Assembly (NCBI RefSeq): GCF_009674825.1
Contig: NZ_WKJH01000001.1
Coordinates: 496,001-560,000, forward strand
Direction: 5' to 3'
Length of the DNA: 64,000 nt
DNA from: Maribacter luteus
Lineage (GTDB): Bacteria; Bacteroidota; Bacteroidia; Flavobacteriales; Flavobacteriaceae
Shown: piece after piece, positions 39,412 to 48,036 of the stretch
Layout: every line of letters begins with the position of its first letter
Numbering within the stretch: position 1 is the stretch's first letter
Position numbers and translations under genes: made by a program
The notes under the pieces: model-generated
What the model was told of the DNA's origin: nothing
The model's database searches: none
What the model saw: the letters and a program-made list of their open reading frames with translations, nothing else

Positions 39412-41049
39412 TTATTTCTTAAATTTTTGCAAAAGACTCAATGTAGAGGAGTCATGATCGGATATTCCCAAATCATTGATATCCTTTAAAATATTCGTTG
39501 CCAATTGTTTTCCCAATTCAACACCCCATTGATCATAGCTGAAAATATTCCAAACTACACCCTGAACAAATATTTTATGCTCATAAGCCGATATCAAGGC
39601 CCCTAAACTATGTGGTGTTAACTTATCAATTAAAAAAGTATTGGTGGGCTTATTACCTGCGAAAACCTTAAAAGGCAATAATGCCGATATTTCTTCTTCG
39701 GAGAGGTTTTTTCCTTTCAATTCCGAAAGAACCTCCTCGGTAGTTTTACCGTTCATTAAAGCTTCAGTCTGTGCAAAGAAATTGGCCATTAATTTATTAT
39801 GGTGATCAGCATCGCCATGAAGGGATTTTTTATACCCTATAAAGTCCGCCGGAATCAATTTGGTTCCTTGGTGGATCAATTGAAAAAATGCATGTTGGGC
39901 ATTGGTCCCAGGTTCACCCCAGATAATAGTACCAGTTTGGTAATCGACGGGATCCCCATTACGATCCACGCTTTTTCCATTACTTTCCATAATCCCTTGC
40001 TGCAAATAGGCAGAGAATCTGCTTAAATATTGGGTATAAGGAATTATCGCTTCAGTTTCCGCTTTATGGAAATTATTGTACCAAATACTAAGCAATGCCA
40101 TAATAACCGGGATGTTACTATCGAATTCCGTATTTTCGAAATGATCATCCATGGCATTTGCCCCCATTAAAAGAGCGTCAAAATTTTCGTAGCCTACAGC
40201 AAGTGCAATCGTAATACCCACAGCACTCCATAAAGAAAATCGACCGCCTACCCAATCCCACATTGGAAAAACATTATCTGCAGATATTCCGAATTCCGAA
40301 ATTTTCTCAGTGTTCGTAGAAACAGCGGCAAAATGTTTGGCTACATCTTCTTGGGTCGCATGTTTTAAAAACCAATTTTTTATGGTGGTGGCATTACTAA
40401 GGGTTTCCTGTGTAGTAAAGGTCTTTGACACGACAACGAACAATGTCGTTTCTGGATCCAGTTCCTTTAAAACCTCGTGAACGTGGTCCCCATCCACATT
40501 ACTTACAAAATGGGTCTTTAAATGGTTTTTATAATATTTTAGGGCTTCTACGACCATAGCGGGTCCAAGATCCGATCCACCAATACCAATATTTACGACA
40601 TCGGTGAATGCTTTTCCAGTATACCCTTTCTTTTTCCCGGAGATAATTTCCTCTGTAAAGGTTTTTATGTGTTCTTTCACCTCATATACCTCGGGAACAA
40701 CATCTACACCATCTACCTTTACCGAATCAGATTTTTTGGCACGTAAAGCGGTATGTAACACCGCCCTGTTTTCGGTTTGGTTTATAGCCTCGCCTCCAAA
40801 ATATTTTGAAATCGCATCTTTTAAACCTACCTCATCGGCCAATTCCAACAACAGGGATAATGTTTCCTTCGTAATCCTATTCTTAGAAAAATCGAATAAA
40901 AAATCATTCCATTGAATAGTAAAGTCTTTACCTCGACCACTATCGTTCGCAAATAATTCCTTTAAATCAGTATCTTTAGTATTCTTATAATGTTGAGCCA
41001 GTTTCTCCCAAGCTGCAGTTTTCGTAGGGTTTGTGTTGTTTAGTGCCAT
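39412..41049 (-). CDS. pgi: Glucose-6-phosphate isomerase
   Basis: Pgi interconverts glucose-6-phosphate and fructose-6-phosphate in glycolysis and gluconeogenesis; its product also feeds GlmS. The 545-residue protein carries the family signatures [34 protein letters not shown] and [18 protein letters not shown], with the catalytic Glu and His, and Lys in the final segment (EHKIFVQG region). The gene starts one base after the M23 peptidase stop, so it is the last gene of the DUF3108 - dioxygenase - peptidase - pgi unit. Confidence 0.97.
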   Translation of the reverse strand: MALNNTNPTKTAAWEKLAQHYKNTKDTDLKELFANDSGRGKDFTIQWNDFLFDFSKNRITKETLSLLLELADEVGLKDAISKYFGGEAINQTENRAVLHTALRAKKSDSVKVDGVDVVPEVYEVKEHIKTFTEEIISGKKKGYTGKAFTDVVNIGIGGSDLGPAMVVEALKYYKNHLKTHFVSNVDGDHVHEVLKELDPETTLFVVVSKTFTTQETLSNATTIKNWFLKHATQEDVAKHFAAVSTNTEKISEFGISADNVFPMWDWVGGRFSLWSAVGITIALAVGYENFDALLMGANAMDDHFENTEFDSNIPVIMALLSIWYNNFHKAETEAIIPYTQYLSRFSAYLQQGIMESNGKSVDRNGDPVDYQTGTIIWGEPGTNAQHAFFQLIHQGTKLIPADFIGYKKSLHGDADHHNKLMANFFAQTEALMNGKTTEEVLSELKGKNLSEEEISALLPFKVFAGNKPTNTFLIDKLTPHSLGALISAYEHKIFVQGVVWNIFSYDQWGVELGKQLATNILKDINDLGISDHDSSTLSLLQKFKK

Positions 41050-41050
41050 G

Positions 41051-42334
41051 TTACTCGTTAAGTGTTATCAATTCTTCCTCTTTGGGCTTTTCTATATATT
41101 CAATACAATCCAATTGCTCCCTTAAAGGCGCAATGAACTCAAAATAATCGGATCTTAATTCTTCAGCAAGTGGTTCTGCCAAAGGTAATTCTTCTTTCAA
41201 TGGGTCTACCTGACTACCATTTTTCCAGAAACGATAGCATACATGGGGACCGCCGGTATTACCTGTCATTCCTACCCAACCAATTACATCCCCTTGTCTC
41301 ACATACTCCCCTTTTTTAACCTTTTGATTTCGCATATGCAGATACTGGGTAGAATAGGTGCCGTTATGCCTGATCTTTACATATTTACCATTTCCACCAC
41401 GTCGTGTAGATTCGGTTACCGTACCGTCTGCGGTTGCTACGATAGGGGTTCCGATAGGTGCGGCGTAGTCCGTTCCCTTATGGGGCCGTACCTTATAGCC
41501 ATAATAGCGGATCTTTCTTTTTAGATTATATCTCGAAGAAATTCTGTAATTGAATTTGATGGGCGCCTTAAGGAATGTTCGTCTTAAGTTATTCGCCTCT
41601 TCATCATAATAATCGGAAATATTCTTTAACGAATCACTTTGGTACGGAAAAGCATAGATCGGTCTACCATTATGCTCAAAATAAGCCGCTTCTATAGGAC
41701 CGGCACCGACATAAATGGAATCATTAATATACTTCTCTTTATAGATGACCTTGAAACGGTCGCCTTTTTGAAGTTTGAAAAAGTCAATCGTCCATGCATA
41801 AATCTCGGATAATTTGAACGACATGCTGTAATCTATGTTTTGGTCGATTATGGCTTGGTCCAAATAGGAATCGATTACTCCCGACGCCTCGCGCTCCACA
41901 AAGGTGACCTGTTTCCTATCTTTATAAGCAACGACACTGTCCCTTAAATCAACGACGGTATAATTGATCGGGTCATTTTCATAAATGAAAACTTGGGCCT
42001 GCTCTATCGTATCTTTTGACTTTAAGATCACATATGGTTTACCAACCCGAATTCTTCGAACATCGAAAGTATCTTTGAACTCTTCTGAAATCTTGGCGAT
42101 TTTAGGGTAATCCACTTTGTTACTCAACATAAGTTCGCCAAAACTATCTCCGTTCCTAACCGTATCGTGCTGTACGGTAAAGTCATCAAAGTTAAAACCG
42201 TATTGCTTTACAATAGTCGGCTCTTCGATTAATGCCAATTCATTATCCTTGTTTTCATTTAATCGATTTGCATTGTTATCCTTGCAGGAAGCAACCAGAA
42301 TGAATATTATAAAAATGCCCCAAAATTTCTGCAT
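41051..42334 (-). CDS. M23 family peptidoglycan peptidase, lipoprotein, variant zinc site
   Basis: 427 residues from the ATG at 42334. The frame runs 45 codons further upstream, inside the dioxygenase gene. The TGATG overlap with that gene and the resulting lipoprotein signal ([17 protein letters not shown], Cys17) decide the start. After a long N-terminal region comes the M23/LytM domain. It has [14 protein letters not shown] with His285 and Asp289, [20 protein letters not shown], and GPHVCYRFW with His364. The usual final zinc ligand of the HxH motif is Cys366. It is probably an envelope endopeptidase acting on peptidoglycan cross-links, if the cysteine substitutes for histidine. Confidence 0.88.
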   Translation of the reverse strand: MQKFWGIFIIFILVASCKDNNANRLNENKDNELALIEEPTIVKQYGFNFDDFTVQHDTVRNGDSFGELMLSNKVDYPKIAKISEEFKDTFDVRRIRVGKPYVILKSKDTIEQAQVFIYENDPINYTVVDLRDSVVAYKDRKQVTFVEREASGVIDSYLDQAIIDQNIDYSMSFKLSEIYAWTIDFFKLQKGDRFKVIYKEKYINDSIYVGAGPIEAAYFEHNGRPIYAFPYQSDSLKNISDYYDEEANNLRRTFLKAPIKFNYRISSRYNLKRKIRYYGYKVRPHKGTDYAAPIGTPIVATADGTVTESTRRGGNGKYVKIRHNGTYSTQYLHMRNQKVKKGEYVRQGDVIGWVGMTGNTGGPHVCYRFWKNGSQVDPLKEELPLAEPLAEELRSDYFEFIAPLREQLDCIEYIEKPKEEELITLNE

Positions 42335-43305
42335 CAGCCTTTTTTGATTTTGTCTGGATTGAACATATGATCTACCCATTGTTTGCCCCAGTCGTTCAAC
42401 TCTTCTTTTGAATAAATTTCTGGAAAAAATATTATTTTTTGAAAACTTGGTGGCAAATATTTTTTCCAATTGGTGCCACCGGTCGCAGCTACTTGCCCCC
42501 CTTCTTTTCCCAAATATCTATGGGCAGAACCCATATGCATGAGTGGCCAGTTTATGTTCGCGTTGATATCCAAGGTTTTTAGCGCCTGGATAAGCGTTGA
42601 ATTGCCCTTTTTATCTTCTGGAAGCTCTAAATACTTATCATATATAGTGCTGTTCTTTACTTGTTTTGCTATACGTATCAATCGGGGGGTATACCTATAT
42701 TCAAATTGTTTAAGGGTCAAGGTCTTTTCACCCGTTACTATATCAGTGGCCCCTTTTTTCCAATAGATATGCTCATAAAGGTCTTCGATGGAATTATTGG
42801 ATGAAAACTGATCACGTTCATCCAAGTGTACCAAATTCTCCATTCCCGTGGCGTATACCTCGATCATTCGATACTGGGCAGATTGAAACCCACTTGCGGG
42901 CAAAAGTGCCATTCTATATTTAAGGAACTGCTCGCGCTCCATACCCTTGATCATAATACTGAACGAAGAAATCAAGGCTTCGAAATAACTATTGATCCGC
43001 CTCGCTTTTTCTATATAAAAATCAACATCCTGTGCCTTATGATCCACGAATTGTTTTTGTTCGTGGAGAATAAGTTTAAAGTACAACTCGGTGATCTGAT
43101 GGTACATGATGAATATTTCCTCATCGGGAAAATATGTTCGAGGTACTTGAAGACTTAATAGGGTGTCTAAATGAATATAATCCCAGTAAGTGAGATAACG
43201 TTGATAAAGAAGTCCGTCTAAATAAGAGCTGAGATCTTGACCAGAATCCTTGTATTTCTCTTCTAGCTTCGATATTTGGGATTCAATCTGCTCTTTATTA
43301 TCCAT
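42334..43305 (-). CDS. kynA: Tryptophan 2,3-dioxygenase family protein
   Basis: 323 residues of the haem-dependent TDO family, which opens the indole ring of tryptophan to N-formylkynurenine. Family features are DEEIFIMYHQITELYFKLIL in the substrate region, SGFQSAQYRMIEVYATG, and the C-terminal WPLMHMGSAHRYLG plus AATGGTNWKKYLPP segments, the former likely carrying the haem-ligating histidine. The sequence is divergent from proteobacterial KynA, so substrate range could differ. The next gene overlaps it by one base; the DUF3108 gene lies seven bases upstream. No other kynurenine-pathway gene is in the window. Confidence 0.85.
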   Translation of the reverse strand: MDNKEQIESQISKLEEKYKDSGQDLSSYLDGLLYQRYLTYWDYIHLDTLLSLQVPRTYFPDEEIFIMYHQITELYFKLILHEQKQFVDHKAQDVDFYIEKARRINSYFEALISSFSIMIKGMEREQFLKYRMALLPASGFQSAQYRMIEVYATGMENLVHLDERDQFSSNNSIEDLYEHIYWKKGATDIVTGEKTLTLKQFEYRYTPRLIRIAKQVKNSTIYDKYLELPEDKKGNSTLIQALKTLDINANINWPLMHMGSAHRYLGKEGGQVAATGGTNWKKYLPPSFQKIIFFPEIYSKEELNDWGKQWVDHMFNPDKIKKG

Positions 43306-43312
43306 TATAAAG

Positions 43313-44092
43313 TCATTCCATTAATATTTTGAACTGGTGCTTTAAGCCCTTATACCCGTCTAAATCGGCCTTAATTGAACCTACGGCCAAATCGGCCTTA
43401 ATTCTAATGGGTATCCTGTTCTGGTCCTTCGACACCCACAGGGTGAGGCTCTCTTGCTCTTTGAACACCCTTCCCGATTGCACCAATGGTCTAAATTTAT
43501 AACATTCGACCTTCCCATATTTGGTCTTTATTACCTCATCGCCCAAATACTTTAATTTAAAATCGAAAATACCATCATCATCATATAATAGTTTCAATTT
43601 TATGGCTTCACCTTTTACCAGATCTTTTGGCTCATAATTGTTCCTTAGATAATAAAAGGCTGAAATAAGATCCTGAATGCTATCTTGAAGTGCAAAATTA
43701 ATCTTTTTCTTGTTTTTTTTATCATTAAGGACCGCTTTATCCTTATTATGGTCAAAATTGATTTCGACATCTTTCTTATATCCCCCTTCATCAATTTTTC
43801 TTATAAACCGATAGGGTTGGCCATTTTCTTTGTCAAAATAACTTTCATATCTATCATCGACCTTAAAAAAGATACTTGCAAAACCTGTAGTCTTTCCTTT
43901 TCCTATAACATGGTAGACCGGTTTGCCGTTTATATTGGAAGAACTGACCTGCAAAGTAGCATAGCTAGCATTCAACCAACCATAATGCATGCGGAACTTT
44001 AACCATTCCCCTGGTTCAAAAACCGAATCACCATTCTGTGCATTAATGCCAAATGAAATGGTCAAAAACAAAATTGTAAAAAATACCCTCAT
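43313..44092 (-). CDS. DUF3108 family exported protein
   Basis: 259 residues with a signal peptide (about 1-18). The mature protein has the DUF3108 pattern: GEWLKFRMHYGWLNASYATL near the start, KVDDRYESYFDKENGQPYRF, and the late ESLTLWVSKDQNRIPIRIKA. It is probably a periplasmic beta-structured protein; function is unknown, though distant similarity to lipoprotein-binding folds is often noted for such families. It opens the four-gene unit DUF3108 - kynA - M23 peptidase - pgi, with gaps of 7, -1 and 1 bases. Confidence 0.85.
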   Translation of the reverse strand: MRVFFTILFLTISFGINAQNGDSVFEPGEWLKFRMHYGWLNASYATLQVSSSNINGKPVYHVIGKGKTTGFASIFFKVDDRYESYFDKENGQPYRFIRKIDEGGYKKDVEINFDHNKDKAVLNDKKNKKKINFALQDSIQDLISAFYYLRNNYEPKDLVKGEAIKLKLLYDDDGIFDFKLKYLGDEVIKTKYGKVECYKFRPLVQSGRVFKEQESLTLWVSKDQNRIPIRIKADLAVGSIKADLDGYKGLKHQFKILME

Positions 44093-44400
44093 ACCTAAAT
44101 CTAAAGTAAAGCTACTAAAACAGAATCAATCTATCTTAATGTTTACATTTACTTAAACAATATTTGTTCCAAAGTATTGTATAAAAAAAAGCCCAGTCTT
44201 ACAACTGGGCTTTTCCTAAATAACCAACCAAACTTTAAATTATGAAAAACCAATACTTAAAGTTGTAAGGGAACCACCCCTTACGAGTACAAATTTAATA
44301 CATACCCTTGGTCCTAAAAACCCTTTTAACGTACTTTAACTAAAGCCTTAACAGTTATTAAGGGTTGCAGCTTCATATTTGGCAAATCGTTAAGAAAAAA
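44093..44400. other. 308-base intergenic region between DUF3108 and hpd genes
   Basis: Besides the terminator at 44183-44214, I see a sequence at 44221-44270 that looks like a translation start (TTTAAATTATGAAAAAC), giving only an eight-residue peptide on the plus strand (MKNQYLKL). It may be a decayed gene start. The remainder is AT-rich with no ORF. The DUF3108 promoter must lie within 44093-44180, but no box is clear. Confidence 0.4.
44183..44214. terminator. Intrinsic terminator downstream of hpd
   Basis: A seven-base-pair stem GCCCAGT / ACTGGGC (44191-44197 and 44204-44210) with a six-base loop, flanked by eight A on the left and TTTT on the right. On the minus strand the hairpin is followed by a T-tract, so it terminates transcripts coming from hpd. 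Confidence 0.75.
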
Positions 44401-45543
44401 TCAGAGCGTACCCCTTAATTCCTGTTCCCTTTCTATAGCTTCAAAAAGTGCCTTGAAATTTCCTTTCCCGAAAGATTTGGCACCTTTCCTTTGAATTATC
44501 TCAATGAACATGGTTGGCCGATCTAATATGGGTTTGGTGAATATTTGAAGCAAATAACCTTCATCATCCCTATCTATAAGTATACTCAGTTCTTTTAACG
44601 GTGCCAGATCCTCATCTATTTCCCCGACACGGTCCAAAACGTCTTCGTAATAGGTGGGGGGAACGGTTAAAAACTCAACTCCCCGATTCTTTAATGCCGA
44701 TACCGTTTCGATAATATTATCGGTGGCCATGGCCATATGTTGCACCCCTGCCCCATTATAAAACTCGATATACTCCTCTATTTGGGACTTTCTTCTACCT
44801 TCGGCCGGTTCGTTGATCGGAAACTTGATCCTGCCGTTACCATTACTCATTACCTTACTCATTAAAGCAGTGTACTCCGTTGAAATATCCTTGTCATCAA
44901 AGGAGACCAATTGGGCAAAACCCATAACTTTTTCGTAAAATCGGCACCATTTATCCATTTCGTTCCACCCTACATTACCGACCATATGGTCTATATATTT
45001 TAAGCCCACCCCAGGGGCTTTGTAATAGGGGTCCCAACTTTTATATCCGGGTAGAAAGACACCGTTGTAATTTGTTCTTTCAACAAAAATATGAACGGTT
45101 TCCCCATAGGTATGAATACCTGACAGTACAACCTCCCCGTGTTCGTCAGTTAATTCCTGAGGTTCCATATAACTTTCAGCACCCCTTGCCAAAGTTTCCT
45201 TAAAGCTTTTGGTTGCATTATCTACCCAAAGGGCTATGGCCTTTACACCGTCGCCATGGGCATCTATATGTTTGTTGATGGGGCCACCTGATTTTAGAGG
45301 TGATGTAAGAACCAATCGAATTTTATCTTGTTGCAATACATAGGAAACCCGATCCTTTAGACCGGTTTCCAAACCTGCATAGGCCAAGGGCTGAAACCCC
45401 CAAGCGGAAATATAGTAATGTGCCGCCTGTTTAGCGTTACCCACATAAAGCTCTACATGGTCTGTTCCCAAAAGGGGTAAAAAATCTTCAGCTTCTGGAT
45501 TTTCTTTCGGCAATCGCAAAGAAGTATTATCTAAGGTAGACAT
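44401..45543 (-). CDS. hpd: 4-hydroxyphenylpyruvate dioxygenase
   Basis: Fe(II) enzyme converting 4-hydroxyphenylpyruvate to homogentisate in tyrosine degradation. From the ATG at 45543 it has 380 residues, the family norm; the frame is open 27 codons further, but that extension has no homologous look. Two vicinal-oxygen-chelate domains are visible. The iron ligands are His186 in KYIDHMVGNV, His269 in GVQHMAMATDNI and Glu348 in MFIEIIQRKG. The C-terminal GAKSFGKGNFKALFEAIE segment is typical. No homogentisate dioxygenase gene is in the window. Confidence 0.96.
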   Translation of the reverse strand: MSTLDNTSLRLPKENPEAEDFLPLLGTDHVELYVGNAKQAAHYYISAWGFQPLAYAGLETGLKDRVSYVLQQDKIRLVLTSPLKSGGPINKHIDAHGDGVKAIALWVDNATKSFKETLARGAESYMEPQELTDEHGEVVLSGIHTYGETVHIFVERTNYNGVFLPGYKSWDPYYKAPGVGLKYIDHMVGNVGWNEMDKWCRFYEKVMGFAQLVSFDDKDISTEYTALMSKVMSNGNGRIKFPINEPAEGRRKSQIEEYIEFYNGAGVQHMAMATDNIIETVSALKNRGVEFLTVPPTYYEDVLDRVGEIDEDLAPLKELSILIDRDDEGYLLQIFTKPILDRPTMFIEIIQRKGAKSFGKGNFKALFEAIEREQELRGTL

Positions 45544-45724
45544 GATATTTAAGTTTTTAGAATGATATAAAAAAGCATATTCGGCCTTACAGCCATTTTT
45601 TAAACCGAAGCTATGCCTTACCACATTGCCCTAAGATGGGCCGTTATATCAATTCTTTTTTTTATCACGTGAATTTGCTCTAAGACAAATATCGTAAAAA
45701 TCCTGTAATGCGTTCTTATCCAAC

Positions 45725-48004
45725 TTAAAACCAATATCCTACACTAAAGAAAAGCCTGCTACTACCTTCCGGCGACCAAGAGTACATTACCTGTATGGGG
45801 CCCATCAAAGATTCTAGCCCGTAACTTATACCATAACCCGAATAATTGGGAGCAGTGAACCACTCTCCCGTCCTAAAAAGGTCATCATCGACATTGGCAT
45901 AATTAGCAGTCAACATCAAATGGTTTTTCGGGGCAAATTCAAAATCAACACGTGCATATGATTTTACGTAACTATTGCCAAGAAACGAGAGAAAATCATA
46001 ACCTACGAAAGGGACCAGATTATTAATGAGGTTATTCCCATAGCCGCCCAAAATAAAATCAAAAGAGGTTACCCCTGAAGTCCCCAGCTTAAAACCTCCT
46101 TCCGTTTCAAGGTTTAAATATAAATTATTGGCCAAAGAAAATGCTCCTCCCATTCTAGCTTTTGCCACGGAAAATTCCTTGAAATTATTGTTGAAATCAG
46201 AGGATAATAAATAAAAGTGAAAATCCCCGTCAAAAAACAATCCCCGAGTAGGAAAATAGGTGTCGTCATAGGTATCTAATTTCAACTTGCCATAAGCACT
46301 GAAATAATTGCTTTTATCAAAATACGTGCGATCGTCCGTTGAATTGGCAAGCATTTCATTATCCTCATCTGTAGAAGCCCCAAAAGTATCGGTGCTGTAT
46401 TTCAAAAACTTATGCTCAACACCTAAACTAAAGCTGAATTCTTCTTGAAGGACCGTCTGTACATAGATTTGATTGGTTAGATCCAGAACATCCATATTCA
46501 AATTATTGATGTTCAGGCCGGGTGAAACAGGAAAATTACTTTCTATTAAATCAAAATTTATCTCTTCCCCAAAATTATCGAACCTGGAATTTATCCCAAA
46601 ACTCCAATATGAGCCCTTATCTATATAATATTGCATATTATATCGTAGTTGATCCCCCAAAATAAAATCAAAGGACGCAACATCATCACCGAAAAACAGA
46701 TTCTTATGGGTAAGATTAATGATTGCCGCACTATGATAAAGATCATCGTAATGGGCGCCGATCTTTAAGAAAGTCCTGTTAGGGCTTTCGTTCAGTTTAA
46801 GAATAAGTTCTTCCCCAATATCGTATGATAAAAGCTCATATCGAATGGTCTTAAAGTTACCGGTCGCCGCTAAATTGCTTATACCTTGTTGCAATTTTTT
46901 AAAGGTGGTCTTCTCTCCCAATTTAAACCTAAGTTTTCCTTTTACGTACCCACGTGTATATCTTTCATTATCCCCTTGGAGCGATAATCTGGAAATCACT
47001 AAAGTATCAACGGGTTTTATATGAGCCTTAGGAAAATGAACCGATTGCTGCGAAGCAATTTTCTCTAATTGTTCCAATTTATCCTCTGCGGCATTTTTTC
47101 CTTTTTCGATAATCTCATCATCCAAATCAAAATCCATTACAGAATAGTTTGACATGTCGGGTTTAATGTAAACATCTGTAGATGCCGCTTTATTGACCAT
47201 GTCCCCGACAGTCCTATAATTGTTGATCTGAAATAAAATCTCGGTAGCGGACAAAAGCTCACTCCTATCCCTTAAGGCGTGTTGCACGTCTACCCCAATA
47301 ATAATATCGGCACCCATTTTCTTAACCTCCTCTAAAGGGTAATTATTTACAACACCACCATCTATAAGCACTTTGCCATCAATAGTTGCAGGCTCAAATA
47401 AGGAAGGAAGGGTGCCCGATGCCATTATAGCCTCTGGCAAATAGCCCCTGTCCAATATAACAGGTTTACCTGTTTCAACATTGGTGGCTATACATACGAA
47501 CGGAATGGGTAATTTACTAAAGTCATTTATATCCTTGACATGATAAAGATATTTCACCATTTCGTTATAGATATTCTGACCTCCGGAAAAACCTTGGGGT
47601 ATAGTTAGTTTGAAATTATCAAATGGTAGGTTTATGGCATACCTCTCGGAATCTTCCTTTTCATAAAATGTTTTGACATTCCTGGGTAATTCATCGCTGA
47701 TGAGACTTTCAAAATCGATATTCCTGAATATAGAATCCAGTTGGGTCGCCGAATAACCAGAAGCATACAATGCCCCCACAATGGCCCCCATGCTGGTACC
47801 ACCAATATAGTCGATCTTTACCCCGGCTTCCTCTATGACCCTAAGCGCTCCTATATGGGCCAATCCTTTTGCCCCCCCGCCACTAAGTACCAGACCTACC
47901 TTCAATTCCTTTTTAGGTTCAGGATCTTGAGCCTTTACATGAAGCACTAAAAGCAACAATATCATAAAAGGTAAGGTCTTCATCTTAAATCGAATTTTAT
48001 TCAT
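45725..48004 (-). CDS. Patatin-like phospholipase with POTRA and outer-membrane barrel domains (type Vd-like)
   Basis: About 759 residues from the ATG at 48004; the frame extends to a TTG at 48040 overlapping the uvrC stop, and an ATG at 47983 is also possible. A signal peptide precedes a patatin domain: oxyanion loop GGGAKG (42-47), nucleophile Ser71 in GGTSMG and Asp215 in LIDGGVVNNYP. After the patatin part comes one POTRA-like unit (about 340-415), then a beta-barrel of the BamA/TpsB type ending in LFFSVGYWF. This order is that of PlpD/FplA proteins, type Vd autotransporters that display or release a phospholipase A1. Cleavage or surface retention cannot be judged. Confidence 0.88.
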   Translation of the reverse strand: MNKIRFKMKTLPFMILLLLVLHVKAQDPEPKKELKVGLVLSGGGAKGLAHIGALRVIEEAGVKIDYIGGTSMGAIVGALYASGYSATQLDSIFRNIDFESLISDELPRNVKTFYEKEDSERYAINLPFDNFKLTIPQGFSGGQNIYNEMVKYLYHVKDINDFSKLPIPFVCIATNVETGKPVILDRGYLPEAIMASGTLPSLFEPATIDGKVLIDGGVVNNYPLEEVKKMGADIIIGVDVQHALRDRSELLSATEILFQINNYRTVGDMVNKAASTDVYIKPDMSNYSVMDFDLDDEIIEKGKNAAEDKLEQLEKIASQQSVHFPKAHIKPVDTLVISRLSLQGDNERYTRGYVKGKLRFKLGEKTTFKKLQQGISNLAATGNFKTIRYELLSYDIGEELILKLNESPNRTFLKIGAHYDDLYHSAAIINLTHKNLFFGDDVASFDFILGDQLRYNMQYYIDKGSYWSFGINSRFDNFGEEINFDLIESNFPVSPGLNINNLNMDVLDLTNQIYVQTVLQEEFSFSLGVEHKFLKYSTDTFGASTDEDNEMLANSTDDRTYFDKSNYFSAYGKLKLDTYDDTYFPTRGLFFDGDFHFYLLSSDFNNNFKEFSVAKARMGGAFSLANNLYLNLETEGGFKLGTSGVTSFDFILGGYGNNLINNLVPFVGYDFLSFLGNSYVKSYARVDFEFAPKNHLMLTANYANVDDDLFRTGEWFTAPNYSGYGISYGLESLMGPIQVMYSWSPEGSSRLFFSVGYWF

Positions 48005-48036
48005 ACCCATACTCCAAACTTTACATGCCCTTTTAT

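Noticed and set aside
42335-42469. 45-codon N-terminal extension of the M23 peptidase frame
   Set aside because: It lies inside the dioxygenase gene; the internal ATG overlapping the dioxygenase stop gives a proper lipoprotein signal.
45544-45624. 27-codon upstream extension of hpd
   Set aside because: The extension has no family similarity; the ATG at 45543 gives the normal length and N-terminus.
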